64,000 nt of DNA from Bradyrhizobium sp. MOS002 (GTDB taxonomy: Bacteria > Pseudomonadota > Alphaproteobacteria > Rhizobiales > Xanthobacteraceae): positions 266,102 through 330,101 of the forward strand of contig NZ_PYFX01000007.1 of the NCBI RefSeq assembly GCF_003020115.1, given 5' to 3'. The notes below the pieces were generated by a model. The model saw only the letters and a program-made list of their open reading frames with translations, ran no database searches and was not told where the DNA came from. Positions 43,984-52,536 of this stretch are shown here, in pieces (position 1 is the stretch's first letter; each line of letters starts with the position of its first letter). The position numbers and the translations under genes were made by a program.

Positions 43984-44274
43984 CGCAAAGCCCGCCTTCA
44001 TCGCCGGATGGTACAAGGGAGCCCGCCGGAGCTGCTGGATCACATTTCGGCGAGCTTTGAACGGGGTGGTTTTTCCTTGCGACAAATTGTTACGGCAGGT
44101 CTTGTCCGCGCTGGTGAAGAAAGCAGCGGCCAAAGGGACATTTGACGGAACAAAATCGCGTTGTTGCCGCTGCGTCACAGTTACGAACGATCAACGTTCC
44201 GGCATCGCCGCGAAGCAACCCAATTCACGCCACGTTGTTTCCTGAGTGTCGCAATTGAAAGAACGGGGATGATC

Positions 44275-44982
44275 ATGAAGAGGATTTTGCTGGGCGCAGT
44301 CGCTCTGCTCGCGCTGGCCGCGCCGGCCGCCGCAGCCGACATGCAGGCGCGCACCTACACCAAGGCTCCGGCCTACACGCCGCCGCAGGTGATCTACAAC
44401 TGGACCGGTTTCTACATCGGCGGCCATGTCGGCGGCGCCTTTGCGGGCGACAGCAGCTTCCAGTCGAGCGACGCGCGGTTCCTGGGCGGTGTCCAGGGCG
44501 GCTTCGACTATCAGTTCGCGCCTAATTGGGTCATGGGTGTCGAGGCGCAGTATTCCTGGCTGCCGACGAACAACGGCGGTGCCACGTTCCCGTTCGGAAC
44601 GCAGGTGACCTCCAATACCGACCAGCTTGGCTCAGTGACCGGTCGCATCGGCTACACCTGGGGACCGGCGCTGCTCTACGCCAAGGGCGGTTATGCCTGG
44701 CGCAACGGCGGCCTTGGCGTCAACATCGCCGGCGTCCCGCAGCCCTTCACCGCCACCGGCAACAGCAAGGACGGCTATACGGTTGGCGCTGGCCTCGAAT
44801 ACATGTTCGCGCCAAATTGGTCGGCCAAGGCCGAGTACCAGTATTACAACTTCGGCAGCACGACGATCACCTCCGGTCCGGTCGACGTCGTCGGCGTGCG
44901 CGGACGGGACGACGAGCATACCGTCAAGGTCGGCGTGAACTACCGCTTTGGCTGGGGCGGTCCGGCAGCCTCGCGCTACTGA
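44275..44982 (+). CDS. Outer-membrane beta-barrel protein (Omp25-like)
   Basis: 235 residues. Signal peptide MKRILLGAVALLALAAPAAAA. The mature part begins with NWTGFYIGGHVGGAFAGD and continues in alternating strands (FAPNWVMGVEAQYSWL, FAPNWSAKAEYQYYNFG) to the terminal FGWGGPAASRY; a small eight-strand barrel of the OmpA/Omp25 superfamily. An in-frame ATG at 44269 is the alternative start. A clear terminator follows. Confidence 0.9.
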   Translation: MKRILLGAVALLALAAPAAAADMQARTYTKAPAYTPPQVIYNWTGFYIGGHVGGAFAGDSSFQSSDARFLGGVQGGFDYQFAPNWVMGVEAQYSWLPTNNGGATFPFGTQVTSNTDQLGSVTGRIGYTWGPALLYAKGGYAWRNGGLGVNIAGVPQPFTATGNSKDGYTVGAGLEYMFAPNWSAKAEYQYYNFGSTTITSGPVDVVGVRGRDDEHTVKVGVNYRFGWGGPAASRY

Positions 44983-45008
44983 CGCGCCACCAACGACCAC
45001 GATCTGAC

Positions 45009-45032
45009 AAAGGCCGGCTCCCGCCGGCCTTT
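45009..45032 (+). terminator. Terminator after the beta-barrel gene
   Basis: AAAGGCCGGC and GCCGGCCTTT make a perfect 10-bp stem with a 4-nt loop, followed by CGTTT. Confidence 0.85.
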
Positions 45033-45234
45033 CGTTTGCCGGGCCCTCGCTTGCCGGCCTTCTGTTTGCGTTGCGTCAACCATCTGGCGCGTCATTTGCA
45101 AGCAAATGATCCGGTGGGCGCTTTCTCACGCGCGTCATGGAGCTCGGGTAAAGCAAAAATAATTTTTGCGGATTACGGAACTCGCGCGCCGGAACGCGTT
45201 ATATGACAATTACCGGGCTGGTGGGACGACGGAC

Positions 45235-45477
45235 ATGCGTAACTTGGTGTCGGCAGTGGTGCTCTCGTGTTTCGTCAGTTTGCCGTGCGCTGCCCAAACA
45301 ATCCTCAAATCCGAGCCTCTGATGCTAGCACCCTATGAGGTGGCCTTCGTCAAGGATGCCTCGTGCTCTTCCGGCAAGGTGCTGAAGGTCACCGGCGCGA
45401 TCCGTGGGCTGCATCGCCGGAAGGCCTGCGTGGCTCTGGCGGGCGAACAGGCCTCGCTCGCGACCGCGACGCCCTGA
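45235..45477 (+). CDS. Small secreted protein
   Basis: 80 residues. Signal peptide MRNLVSAVVLSCFVSLPCAAQ; mature part TILKSEPLMLAPYEVAFVKD and a Cys pair. Resembles short conserved periplasmic proteins of Bradyrhizobium that I know only as hypothetical. ATG 45235 is preferred over the open-frame start. Confidence 0.65.
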   Translation: MRNLVSAVVLSCFVSLPCAAQTILKSEPLMLAPYEVAFVKDASCSSGKVLKVTGAIRGLHRRKACVALAGEQASLATATP

Positions 45478-45525
45478 TTTCCTGAGATTTTCCTGAGCTC
45501 TGACGTCCCGGCTTCCGGCCGGACC

Positions 45526-45780
45526 TTACGAATTCAGCTCGAGCTCCATCCTGGCCTGGCGATCGGCCTCGGCCTTGTTCAGGGCTGGGTCCTCGCCCTG
45601 TGCGGCCCGGCACGGCTTGATCTCGTAATCGTTGTCGAGCACCCGGCGTGGCCCCGGGCGGTTGTCATCCGCAGAGACGTCCACGACGAGGCCACTCCGC
45701 TGCGCGAGCCTCCAGACGTCGGACTCATCAGGATAGGCCTTGCTGATTTGGGCGTCGTTGCAGAATAGGGCGTAGGGCAT
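45526..45780 (-). CDS. Small soluble protein, unknown
   Basis: 84 residues beginning MPYALFCNDAQISKAYPDES. GGGAGCGGGAAGA precedes ATG 45780. The upstream 49 in-frame residues do not look protein-like and were dropped. No motif recognised. Confidence 0.6.
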   Translation of the reverse strand: MPYALFCNDAQISKAYPDESDVWRLAQRSGLVVDVSADDNRPGPRRVLDNDYEIKPCRAAQGEDPALNKAEADRQARMELELNS

Positions 45781-45943
45781 TCTTCCCGCTCCCGGATAGC
45801 GCGTTAACGACTTTCCGGGGGGAGGGGTTCCACTCGGCCGGTCGGTCACGCGGCCGTGATCGAAGTCGCCGGGGCCTGAGTCCTTAACGAGTCCTGAATC
45901 CCGAAAAAAAGAATCCCCGGGACTCATTTGGCGGAATCAGGGG

Positions 45944-46063
45944 ATGTTTTCGGCCATGACGACCGACCTGAAAACCTCTTGCGGGCACATGCTGCTGCCC
46001 CTCACGCTGGCCCTGTTCGGCGCCTGCGCGGCCAATCTCTGGCTGGTGTGGTCCTGGCTGTAG
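45944..46063 (+). CDS. 39-residue membrane protein
   Basis: MFSAMTTDLKTSCGHMLLPL is followed by one hydrophobic helix with three Trp (ANLWLVWSWL at the C-terminus). A second ATG at 45956 has AGGGG about 12 nt upstream and may be the real start. Missed by size cutoffs. Function unknown. Confidence 0.5.
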   Translation: MFSAMTTDLKTSCGHMLLPLTLALFGACAANLWLVWSWL

Positions 46064-46080
46064 CCCGCGATGGGCCGGCT

Positions 46081-46458
46081 TTACTTTTCAGCCGGTCGAC
46101 GGGGAGAGGCGTCGCGGATGGCGGCGCGCAGTTTGGTCAGGGTGGCCGCGCAATATTCCTCACGCTCGCGCTCGAACCGCTCCTGATGCTTGCGGAAATT
46201 GGCGATGCGGGCCTGCATCTCGGTGCGGACGTCGTGGCTCGCCGCCCGCGGCGGCGGGAGAGGTAAGGGCTGCGTCGGCGGAGCGGCCTGAAGTGGCCCG
46301 GTCTCGACGACGGTGTTGACGGGCACGATCTGCACCGACGCGGCCGCTGTCGCCATCGGGCTCTCCGGTGGATGCAAGGCATCCTTCTTGCCGGTTACCG
46401 ATTGGACGAAAGCCATTGTCTGCGCAATCAGCGCGTCGCGTTCCGCGATCCACTTCAT
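46081..46458 (-). CDS. Hypothetical protein with Pro-rich centre
   Basis: 125 residues. Helical N-terminus (MKWIAERDALIAQTMAFVQSV), Pro/Ala-rich middle, and a charged helical C-terminus with RKHQERFEREREEY. Likely a soluble helical protein. Function not predictable. Confidence 0.65.
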   Translation of the reverse strand: MKWIAERDALIAQTMAFVQSVTGKKDALHPPESPMATAAASVQIVPVNTVVETGPLQAAPPTQPLPLPPPRAASHDVRTEMQARIANFRKHQERFEREREEYCAATLTKLRAAIRDASPRRPAEK

Positions 46459-46559
46459 GGTGCACCCCTGTTGAGGCTATTCCAGCAAAGCTGGCCGGCC
46501 GAATCAAGAAGGTGCTGGGCGGAGATTGCATATTTTTCCCGGTCGGCCGACAGTGGGGG

Positions 46560-46724
46560 ATGGATGCCAAAGCAGACCATTCAGCCGAAGCGCAGGGCTT
46601 GAGGCTCATCCGCGCGTTCCTGTCGCTGCCGCCCGACAAACGGGCGGAGGTGATCGCCTTCGTTGAAGAATTGGCACGCGCCAAACACCGTCCCGGGGAG
46701 GGCGCTGACGTCTCGCCGGGGTGA
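46560..46724 (+). CDS. Small helical protein
   Basis: 54 residues: MDAKADHSAEAQGLRLIRAF then LSLPPDKRAEVIAFVEELAR. GTGGGGG just before ATG 46560. The LPPDKRAEVIAFVEEL segment is typical of very short helix proteins in this genus. Function unknown. Confidence 0.55.
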   Translation: MDAKADHSAEAQGLRLIRAFLSLPPDKRAEVIAFVEELARAKHRPGEGADVSPG

Positions 46725-46727
46725 GGG

Positions 46728-46934
46728 CTAGCGCTCCCGCGGATTGAGGTTGGGCTCGAACGGAGCCCCGACCACCCGAACCGGCGTCGGAGCGGTCACG
46801 TTCATCGCTGCTCGTTCGGCCTGCTGCCTTGCCGGAGCCGGTTCGAACAGCGCAATTGCTCCGGCCAAGACGCCACAGCACAGCGTCACCGTCGCCAGCA
46901 GAACTATGTTTCGGTTTTCTTCTCTGATGCGCAT
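46728..46934 (-). CDS. Small single-span membrane protein
   Basis: 68 residues: basic start MRIREENRNIVLLATVTLCC continuing into one helix, then a polar C-terminus ending NLNPRER. Ends 3 bp from the stop of the convergent 46560 gene. Function unknown. Confidence 0.6.
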   Translation of the reverse strand: MRIREENRNIVLLATVTLCCGVLAGAIALFEPAPARQQAERAAMNVTAPTPVRVVGAPFEPNLNPRER

Positions 46935-47150
46935 GGGCCGACAACCGTCGAGGCCAGCGACCGGTTCCGGCTTTCCACACCCTGGCTCGCGTCGCGGAAC
47001 AGGCTGAAGCTTACACGAAGCTTACGGCGGAAGCCTAAATGGTTAGTTTTCCGTAAGGCCCCTGGACAATTAGCATCAAATTCTTAACGCCAGGCGGTTC
47101 CAATGCACGGTGCTGGGAATATGCATCGGAAAATCATTGGGGCGGCTGCA

Positions 47151-48848
47151 ATGAGCGTTTTGAACAATCTGAAAATCGTGTGGAAGGTCGCGCTGATCGT
47201 GGCCGTGATGGGCTTTGCCATGGTCGCCGTCGCGGGCTTTGGCACGCGCGAACTCTCGGCGACGGTCGACGGCTTCGCCGAGCTCTCCGCCGCGCAATCC
47301 TCGGCGCTCAACCTGACGCGGGCCCAGCGCCGCGCAGAGACCTATCATGCAGCGCTCTATGCGGTCTTCACCGAGGCGACGGAGGCGGGCAACGCCAACC
47401 GCCTCAAGACCGCGACCCAGAACCGCGACGAGATCCGTCAATTCCTGGAGGCGGCGGAGCAGGATGATCAGGCGCGTGCGAGCCAGATCAAGAGCATCGG
47501 CGACCAGTTGAAAGCCGTGTTCGCCGGCTGCGATCCGGTGCTGAAGGCAGGCTCGCTGGCAAGCAGCCCCGAAGAGAATGCCAAGGCAGCCGAACGTGCG
47601 CACAAGGAGTGCGATCCGGTGATGGATGCGGCTCTGGGGCGCATTGCCCAGTTCGTGGGCGAGACCGCACAGGCGGTCGCCAAGCGCAAGGACGCCATCA
47701 ACCGCGACGCCAAATCCGCGACCTGGACCGTGATCGGCGTCAGCGCCGGTGGCCTGATCCTGGGTATCGCGATCGCACTGTTCATCGGCCTCACGGCGAT
47801 GTCCCGGCCGATCGCCCGCCTTAAGCTCGCCATGGAGGGCCTTGCCCGCAACGACCTCAAGACCGAGGTGCCCGAGAAGGACCGGCGCGACGAGATCGGC
47901 GACATGGCGAAGACGGTCGAAATCTTCAAAACCAACGGGATCGAGGTCGAGCGCCTCAAGGCTTCGCAGGTCGAAATTGAGAAGCAGGCCGCCGATCAGC
48001 GCAAGCGCGACATGGTCAACCTTGCCGACGGCTTTGAGCGCGCGGTCGGCGAGATTATCGAGACGGTAGGCTCGGCGTCCACCGAGCTCGAAGCGTCGTC
48101 CTCGACGCTGGCCACCACCGCGCAGCGCGCGCAGGAGCTGACCTCGGTCGTCGCGGTTGCCTCGGGTGAAGCCACGGGCAACGTGCAGTCGGTTGCGACC
48201 GCCACGGAGGAGCTGTCCTCCTCGGTCAACGAGATCAGCCGGCAGGTGCAGGAATCCGCGCGGATGGCGGGCGAGGCCGTCACCCAGGCCCGTACCACGA
48301 CGGTGCGCGTCAGCGAACTCTCGGTTGCGGCGACGCGCATCGGCGACGTCGTCGAGCTGATCAACACCATTGCCGGCCAGACCAACCTTCTGGCGCTCAA
48401 CGCCACGATCGAGGCGGCACGTGCCGGCGAGGCCGGCCGCGGCTTCGCGGTCGTCGCCTCCGAGGTGAAGACGCTGGCCGAGCAGACCGCGAAAGCGACC
48501 GGAGAGATCAGCCAGCAGATTTCCGGCATCCAGACCGCGACCCAGGAATCCGTCAACGCGATCCGCGACATCTCCGCGACGATCGAGCGGCTGTCGGAAG
48601 TGTCCTCGACTATCGCCGCGGCGGTCGAGGAGCAGGGCGCCGCGACCCAGGAGATCTCGCGCAACGTGCAGCAGGCCGCCCACGGCACCCAGCAGGTCTC
48701 CGCCAACATCGCCGACGTGCAGCGCGGTGCGGCCGAGACCGGCTCGGCCTCCTCGCAAGTGCTTTCCACCGCCAAGATGCTGGCGACCGACAGCAACCGG
48801 CTGAAGGATGAAGTCGGAAAATTCCTCCGCACGGTGCGCGCCGCCTAA
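47151..48848 (+). CDS. Methyl-accepting chemotaxis protein
   Basis: 565 residues, membrane chemoreceptor. TM1 at about 12-32, a periplasmic helical sensor domain (about 33-190), TM2 (about 192-215), HAMP (SRPIARLKLAMEGLARNDLK) and the cytoplasmic signalling domain with the hairpin tip GQTNLLALNATIEAARAGEA and GRGFAVVASEVKTLAEQT. Start ATG 47151 follows TTGGGGCGG; the frame runs from 47103. No che genes adjacent. Ends at a hairpin terminator. Confidence 0.96.
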   Translation: MSVLNNLKIVWKVALIVAVMGFAMVAVAGFGTRELSATVDGFAELSAAQSSALNLTRAQRRAETYHAALYAVFTEATEAGNANRLKTATQNRDEIRQFLEAAEQDDQARASQIKSIGDQLKAVFAGCDPVLKAGSLASSPEENAKAAERAHKECDPVMDAALGRIAQFVGETAQAVAKRKDAINRDAKSATWTVIGVSAGGLILGIAIALFIGLTAMSRPIARLKLAMEGLARNDLKTEVPEKDRRDEIGDMAKTVEIFKTNGIEVERLKASQVEIEKQAADQRKRDMVNLADGFERAVGEIIETVGSASTELEASSSTLATTAQRAQELTSVVAVASGEATGNVQSVATATEELSSSVNEISRQVQESARMAGEAVTQARTTTVRVSELSVAATRIGDVVELINTIAGQTNLLALNATIEAARAGEAGRGFAVVASEVKTLAEQTAKATGEISQQISGIQTATQESVNAIRDISATIERLSEVSSTIAAAVEEQGAATQEISRNVQQAAHGTQQVSANIADVQRGAAETGSASSQVLSTAKMLATDSNRLKDEVGKFLRTVRAA

Positions 48849-48852
48849 GTCA

Positions 48853-48877
48853 GCGCGGCGGCTTTCGTCCGCCGCGC
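48853..48877. terminator. GC hairpin between chemoreceptor and small convergent gene
   Basis: GCGCGGCGG and CCGCCGCGC form a perfect 9-bp stem with a 7-nt loop. It lies 5 bp after the chemoreceptor stop and 8 bp after that of the opposite small gene, so it may serve both. Confidence 0.6.
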
Positions 48878-48884
48878 CGCGCAC

Positions 48885-48998
48885 TCATCGCGCCAGCAGA
48901 AATCCCATGGCGAATGCGAACAGCACGGCCGTCATGACGACGGCCGCCGCCGCGCCGGCGGCGATCCTGGCCTTCTCTTTGGTTGTGGTGGAGCGCAT
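48885..48998 (-). CDS. 37-residue membrane peptide
   Basis: MRSTTTKEKARIAAGAAAAV then VMTAVLFAFAMGFLLAR. Basic N-terminus and one transmembrane helix. Weak Shine-Dalgarno, but composition is consistent. Found by reading the sequence, too short for usual gene finders. Confidence 0.5.
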   Translation of the reverse strand: MRSTTTKEKARIAAGAAAAVVMTAVLFAFAMGFLLAR

Positions 48999-49103
48999 GG
49001 GGGCGGGACGCGACAGATGATGTAAGCAGGTTCGCTTGCGGACCATTTCGGACCGCTCGCTTTGCCTGTATAGTGCGGCTGCGCCGGAATTCACATCCCG
49101 CCC

Positions 49104-49787
49104 ATGATCTCCAAGCGTCCACCCGTGCTCGCCCATGAGCGGTTCGCCGCCGACCGCGATAATTTCGCGGGCCTCGATCTCGCCGCGCGGTTCGAGCGGA
49201 TCGAGCAGACCAACCTGTGGGGCGCGGCCAGCTCGGTGTCGGGCCTCGGCTCCGAGGACCCCGCGACCGCCGCGATCGGCGAGGCGCTTCCTGCACTGCT
49301 GCAACGGCTCGGCGCGCGCTCGCTGCTCGATGCGCCCTGTGGCGACGCGGGCTGGATCGGCCGCATGAAGCTCGAGATCGACTATACCGGCATCGATATC
49401 GTGCCGTCGCTGATCGCGGCCAACAGCGAGCGCGCGGCCCGCGGAGAACTCGTCGGCCGCTTCCGCGTTGCCGACATCACGCGCGATGCGCTGCCGAAAG
49501 CCGACGTCATTCTTTGCCGGGATTGTCTGGTCCATTTGAGTTTTCACAACATCGTCCGCGCCGTCGCGAACTTTCGCGCCAGCGGCGCGGATTTCCTGCT
49601 GGTCACGACGTTTCCCGAATGGGACGGCAATCGCGATTGCGAGGACGGCGACTGGCGCGCCTTGAACATGGAGAGGGCGCCGTTCAACTGGCCGGCCCCT
49701 TGCGAGCTGATCAACGAGCGCTGCGAGGAGGGCGGCGGCGGCTGGCGCGACAAGAGCCTCGGGCTGTGGCAGCTCGATCAATTGTAG
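49104..49787 (+). CDS. Class I SAM-dependent methyltransferase
   Basis: 227 residues. SAM-binding loop in SLLDAPCGDAGWIGR (motif I), acidic residue in YTGIDIVPSLI (motif II) and ADVILCRDCLVHLSFHNI (motif IV/post I). A Cys-Asp-rich C-terminal part (NRDCEDGDWRALNM). Substrate unknown. Tandem with the GFA gene 58 bp downstream. Confidence 0.88.
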   Translation: MISKRPPVLAHERFAADRDNFAGLDLAARFERIEQTNLWGAASSVSGLGSEDPATAAIGEALPALLQRLGARSLLDAPCGDAGWIGRMKLEIDYTGIDIVPSLIAANSERAARGELVGRFRVADITRDALPKADVILCRDCLVHLSFHNIVRAVANFRASGADFLLVTTFPEWDGNRDCEDGDWRALNMERAPFNWPAPCELINERCEEGGGGWRDKSLGLWQLDQL

Positions 49788-49845
49788 CGGGATAGCGCTG
49801 CGCTTCATCCGAACTGCAGGACCAACGAGGGAGGAGTGGATCGCG

Positions 49846-50259
49846 ATGATCAATGCCCAATGCAGGTGCGGCGCTCTCGCGCTGTCGCTTCCAGGACCAT
49901 CCAGCCTCGTCGTCGCCTGTCATTGCGTCGACTGCCAGCGTCGAACGGGCGCGCCGTTCGGTGTCGGCGCGTTCTATCCGGCGGAGGCCGTCACGATCTC
50001 GGGGACGTCGAAGGAATACGTCCGGACAGCCGCAAGCGGCGGCAACGTCCGCAGCTATTTTTGTCCTGAGTGCGGTTCGACGGTCTACTGGAAGGCCGAC
50101 AATCTGCCGGCGATGATCGGCGTTGCCGTCGGCGCGATCGCGGCTCCAAATTTCCCAGCTCCGATCAAGTCGGTTTTCGAGCGGTCGAAACATGCCTGGG
50201 TGGAAATCCCTAGCGTTGAGCACTTCCGGCAAAGCAGCGCGACGAAGCATTCGACATGA
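49846..50259 (+). CDS. GFA-family (glutathione-dependent formaldehyde-activating-like) protein
   Basis: 137 residues, zinc-binding CENP-V/GFA fold: CRCGA near the N-terminus, CHCVDCQRRTGAPFG and CPECGS supply the metal ligands. Family members sometimes help formaldehyde conjugation with glutathione, but most have no proven activity. ATG 49846 with GAGGAG upstream. Followed by tRNA-Thr on the opposite strand. Confidence 0.9.
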   Translation: MINAQCRCGALALSLPGPSSLVVACHCVDCQRRTGAPFGVGAFYPAEAVTISGTSKEYVRTAASGGNVRSYFCPECGSTVYWKADNLPAMIGVAVGAIAAPNFPAPIKSVFERSKHAWVEIPSVEHFRQSSATKHST

Positions 50260-50276
50260 GCGTTGCGCTCAAAAGC

Positions 50277-50351
50277 TGGTGCCGGCTGAGGGGATTGAAC
50301 CCCCGACCTTCGGTTTACAAAACCGCTGCTCTACCGCTGAGCTAAGCCGGC
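50277..50351 (-). tRNA. tRNA-Thr(TGT)
   Basis: Reading the minus strand gives acceptor stem GCCGGCT, D arm TAGCTCAGCGGTAGAGCA, anticodon arm CGGTTTTGTAAACCG with TGT, T arm GGGGGTTCAATCCCC, and an encoded ACCA end at 50277-50280. 75 nt, complete. Confidence 0.97.
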
Positions 50352-50466
50352 GACGCCTGGAGAAGCGGGGCAGGGCCGGCGTATGCCGGGGCTGTCCGCC
50401 CATGCGGGCGCAATACCAGACTTGACCGGAAAGTGCCAGAACCCGCGATCCTCGATGCAGACATGA

Positions 50467-50492
50467 ATCAGGCGGCCCGAAGGCCGCCTGAT
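50467..50492 (-). terminator. Terminator after the secreted Asn/Trp-rich protein gene
   Basis: ATCAGGCGGCC and GGCCGCCTGAT form a perfect 11-bp stem with loop CGAA, 24 bp after the stop codon at 50517. No U tract follows. Confidence 0.7.
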
Positions 50493-50516
50493 CTGTCGCA
50501 TTCGGTTCAAACGGCC

Positions 50517-51026
50517 TTACTGGCAGATGTGCCGGCGGCCGTCGTCGCCCTTGAACCAGGTGCCGGGCGTGCAGACGAAGCCGTTGCGCTGGGCGTAGCT
50601 GCGGGTGTCCCAGCCGCGGTTGTCCCAAGAATTATTCCACGAATTATCCCAGCCATTATCGTAGGCGTAGGCGTCGTTCGTGGCACGGAACGGGGCGGTT
50701 GCGATGGCGCCTGCAGTCCCGATGGCTGCGCCGGCCACGCCAGCGGCTGTTCCGACCGCGCCAGCGGCGACGTCGGTTGGCCAGAAGCCGGTGCGGCTCC
50801 TGTTCCAGTCGGTATTCCAATCGCCGTTGTTGGTCTGGCGATAGGACACGCGACGATGCCGATAGCCGCTATCGGTGTACGGATTTCCCGGTCCGACGTT
50901 CTGGCAGTTGGCGTTGGGGAATTGCGCCGCGCAACGGCCGGGATTGGTGATCACGGCCTGCGCCATGGCAGAGCCTGCCACCAGGGTCGCCGCAATCGCC
51001 GTGGCTCCGAGAAGTTTGATGTTCAT
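50517..51026 (-). CDS. Secreted Asn/Trp/Asp-rich protein
   Basis: 169 residues. Signal peptide MNIKLLGATAIAATLVAGSA. The middle has a glycine/alanine stretch (AVGTAAGVAGAAIGTAG) that could be membrane-seeking. The following YDNGWDNSWNNSWDNRGWDT is a degenerate NSWDN repeat. Four cysteines. GGGAG 10 nt upstream. Function unknown. Confidence 0.75.
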   Translation of the reverse strand: MNIKLLGATAIAATLVAGSAMAQAVITNPGRCAAQFPNANCQNVGPGNPYTDSGYRHRRVSYRQTNNGDWNTDWNRSRTGFWPTDVAAGAVGTAAGVAGAAIGTAGAIATAPFRATNDAYAYDNGWDNSWNNSWDNRGWDTRSYAQRNGFVCTPGTWFKGDDGRRHICQ

Positions 51027-51309
51027 GATTGTTTGGCTCCCGTTTTGTTGACGGGGGCTAAACGCCGAGGACGCCGGACGTTCCGCTGAAACCGGCGGAT
51101 TTTCGTCAACGATAGTCAAACGGAAGTGAGCACGCGCCATGGTTCCGGACTGCAGGATCCGGCGACGTTAATGCTTCGCTAGTTCGCCTTGCAGCATTTG
51201 AGTGGCGCGCAATCCTTACACATTAGGCTTACCGGCAATTGGTGAGAGGGCCTTAACCCTCTCTGCGTCGCCATCGGGTAGGTTGTCGCCGGACAAATGG
51301 GATCTCCTC

Positions 51310-51795
51310 ATGCGCGCTGTGGCGCTCGCTGCCTTTCTGATCGGACTGCCCGCGACGGCGTTTGCCGGCGGCGGCTTCGATATCGTCGTTCCCGGCCGGC
51401 CGGGCGTGCCGATCATCATCAACAATATCGACGCGTCCTATACCGTGATCGAGGGGACCTGGGGCCTGGGGAAAAACGTCCAGGTGCAGCCCACGATCTA
51501 TGGCGGGCGCTATGTCGCCGAGCGCCAGCCCAGCGACGTCGGCCATTACTACCCGACGCTGGGCCTGCGGCCCGGCTATGGCCGGCTCGAGGTCGAGCCG
51601 CCTGCGAACCGCAAATTGCCGAAGCCCGCCGAGAGTTATTACCAGAGCTGGGGCGCGCAATCGGCGCCGCTGCCGCCGCAGATGGACGTGCCGGTCAATC
51701 CGCCGCCGGTGATCCTCGCGCCTGACATCAACGACTATCCGCGGCGTCCTCGACCGCGGCCGCGTGCAGAGATACCCGGCAGGCCGCCGGGTTAA
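51310..51795 (+). CDS. Secreted Pro/Arg-rich protein
   Basis: 161 residues. Signal peptide MRAVALAAFLIGLPATAFAG, then GFDIVVPGRPGVPIIINNID and IEGTWGLGKNVQVQPTIYGG, ending in an Arg-Pro tail. Same strand and 43 bp before the Gly/Tyr-rich protein; likely cotranscribed. Function unknown. Confidence 0.75.
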   Translation: MRAVALAAFLIGLPATAFAGGGFDIVVPGRPGVPIIINNIDASYTVIEGTWGLGKNVQVQPTIYGGRYVAERQPSDVGHYYPTLGLRPGYGRLEVEPPANRKLPKPAESYYQSWGAQSAPLPPQMDVPVNPPPVILAPDINDYPRRPRPRPRAEIPGRPPG

Positions 51796-51838
51796 GAAAC
51801 GACAAAATCCAAAAAACGAAAATCAACAGGAGAGAGTA

Positions 51839-52375
51839 ATGCGTCAGATGATTTCGGGACTGGTCGCGGCGGCTGCCGCGATGTTCGTCGCTACCGCGCC
51901 CGCCGCTGCCTGCGGCTTCAATCCGTGCCAGCCGGTCGCGCCGGTCTATTCCGGCTGCAACACCGGCTGCGGTGGCTATGGGGCCGGCTACGGCTATGGC
52001 TACGGCGCCTATGAGCGTCTCGCCGAGCCCACCACGCAGTATTATCACGTCAACCAGGGCCCGACCTACACCGGCCCGGGCGCCTTCGCGCCGTATCCGA
52101 CCTACCGTGAAGACGCGGTGGTTGCGCCCGCCAATTACGGCTACGGCCATCGCTATGGAAATGGCTATGGCTACGGAAACGGCTACGGTTATGGTGCCGC
52201 CGCGGTCGCAACCGGCGCCTATCATCGTCCTTACTATCGTCCGTATCGCTACGGCTACGGCCCGCGCGCCGGCTATCTGCCGCGCACGCACTATGGCTAC
52301 GGCCCGCGCTACGGCTACGCTCATCGCGCCGCTCCCTATTACGGCGGCCATCGCGCGCTGCGCCGCTACTACTGA
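51839..52375 (+). CDS. Secreted Gly/Tyr-rich repeat protein
   Basis: 178 residues. Signal peptide (MRQMISGLVAAAAAMFVATA), then a Cys cluster (CGFNPCQP, CNTGCGG) and long Tyr-Gly repeats (GYGYGNGYGYG, YRPYRYGYGPR). The composition suggests an unstructured surface or wall-associated protein. AGGAGAGAG before the ATG. Ends in a strong terminator. Confidence 0.82.
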   Translation: MRQMISGLVAAAAAMFVATAPAAACGFNPCQPVAPVYSGCNTGCGGYGAGYGYGYGAYERLAEPTTQYYHVNQGPTYTGPGAFAPYPTYREDAVVAPANYGYGHRYGNGYGYGNGYGYGAAAVATGAYHRPYYRPYRYGYGPRAGYLPRTHYGYGPRYGYAHRAAPYYGGHRALRRYY

Positions 52376-52397
52376 TCTCTGATCGGTTGAACCGACG

Positions 52398-52434
52398 AAA
52401 CGCCCGTCTGCGCGATGCGGACGGGCGTTTTGTT
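52398..52434 (+). terminator. Rho-independent terminator
   Basis: AAACGCCCGTC and GACGGGCGTTT pair in an 11-bp stem with an 11-nt loop, followed by TGTTTT. Ends the Gly/Tyr-rich protein transcript. Confidence 0.85.
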
Positions 52435-52448
52435 TTGTCGGAGCCATG

Positions 52449-52524
52449 TTCCGATGAAATCGGAACGCGGCTCTAGCGTTTATTTTGACGCGTTTTCTTT
52501 ACTCGAACCGGTATCCCCTCCGCT
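52449..52524. repeat. Dispersed intergenic element with small hairpins
   Basis: TTCCGAT-gaa-ATCGGAA is a perfect hairpin, followed by a stretch (GCGTTTATTTTGACGCGTTT, CTCGAACCGGTATCC) I remember as a common Bradyrhizobium intergenic repeat. May serve as a terminator for the convergent rlmB gene. Confidence 0.55.
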
Positions 52525-52536
52525 CGAAAACGCTCT

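Noticed and set aside
47076..48884. A 602-codon minus-strand frame opposite the chemoreceptor
   Set aside because: The plus-strand frame encodes a complete chemoreceptor with all motifs; the reverse frame is an Arg/Leu/Gly-rich shadow.
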